From: Caprimulgus europaeus
Taxonomy: Eukaryota > Chordata > Aves > Caprimulgiformes > Caprimulgidae
Assembly (NCBI GenBank): GCA_907165065.1
Contig: OU015532.1
Location: 41,146,839 to 41,210,838 of the forward strand
Direction: 5' to 3'
Length of the DNA: 64,000 nucleotides
Position 1 is the stretch's first letter; every line of letters starts with the position of its first letter. The position numbers and the translations under genes are program-made. The notes beneath the pieces are model-generated. The model was given only the letters and a program-made list of their open reading frames with translations, did no database searches and was not told the DNA's origin. Of the stretch, positions 63,901 through 64,000 are shown one piece after another.

Positions 63901-64000
63901 ATGGCCAGGCAAGACTGGGCACAAGGAACAAACATACAAACTTTGGGGAACAAACGCACGATGTGGGCCATTCAGTGGGCCATTCCCTTAAACACCCTAC
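57961..64000 (+). repeat. Macrosatellite unit 8, cut by the window end
   Basis: The first 6040 bases of another unit, collinear with the others up to the last base. Its PH exons and CR1 fragment would lie beyond the window. It carries the frameshifted C-terminal exon and the GTAGTT donor like units 5-7. The array therefore continues to the right. Confidence 0.97.
58307..59386 (+). pseudogene. C-terminal segment, frameshifted, unit 8
   Basis: Exon A 58307-58442 and exon B 59211-59386; same two lesions as units 5-7. Confidence 0.45.

Noticed and set aside
1-64000. CRISPR array or bacterial repeat system
   Set aside because: The repeat unit is kilobases long, units adjoin without spacers, and the content is vertebrate (CR1, GT/AG introns, AATAAA).
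1-64000. rDNA, 5S, snRNA, histone or tRNA gene array
   Set aside because: I looked for their characteristic sequences within the unit and found none.
1-64000. Chicken W HINTW or the named chicken Z ampliconic gene families
   Set aside because: No histidine-triad motif or other named product could be read; a sex-chromosome location stays a hypothesis from array type only.

Overview
The window is eukaryotic, most likely bird, genomic DNA, almost entirely made of one unit of about 8.3 kb repeated head to tail. Taking the first base as the arbitrary unit start, the units are 1-8260, 8261-16555, 16556-24852, 24853-33120, 33121-41424, 41425-49692, 49693-57960 and 57961-64000. The last is cut by the window edge. 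All units share orientation and differ by scattered substitutions and small indels, so this is a macrosatellite or ampliconic array that probably continues beyond both edges. The avian call rests on a CR1 LINE fragment in every complete unit, intron-like GT/AG splice sites, vertebrate poly(A) signals, and no long continuous ORFs, operons or ribosome-binding sites.

Layout of one unit (unit 2 coordinates). At 8607-9685 two exon-like segments with matching splice phases form a possible protein C-terminus, followed by an ATTAAA signal at 9802. From 9808 to about 15490 I recognise no gene with confidence. This stretch holds short unassigned ORFs, one good isolated 3' splice site (11752), an AATAAA at 13511, one possible minus-strand terminal exon (13213-13302), and several inverted repeats. 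At 15500-15601 is the CR1 fragment, which runs directly into the first of three exons (15602-15637, 16052-16143, 16332-16413). Joined in phase, these encode the middle and end of a beta-spectrin-type PH domain, ending in TGA with AATAAA 27 bases later.

The unit therefore looks like a duplicated, rearranged piece of the 3' end of a spectrin-like gene: the N-terminal PH strands are gone and a CR1 fragment sits at the breakpoint. It was later amplified. Copies carry different lesions: a frameshift in the C-terminal exon in units 3-8, a lost splice donor in unit 3, and a 39-bp intron deletion in units 4, 6 and 7. Variants are distributed as a mosaic, as expected from unequal crossing over and gene conversion. 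Most copies are probably pseudogenes or non-coding transcribed units, though a short truncated product cannot be excluded. Part of unit 1 (about 3320-4800) carries dense single-base indels that look like poor consensus sequence.

No rRNA, tRNA, CRISPR array, bacterial gene or intact viral gene was seen. Protein family calls are from memory of family patterns, without any search.
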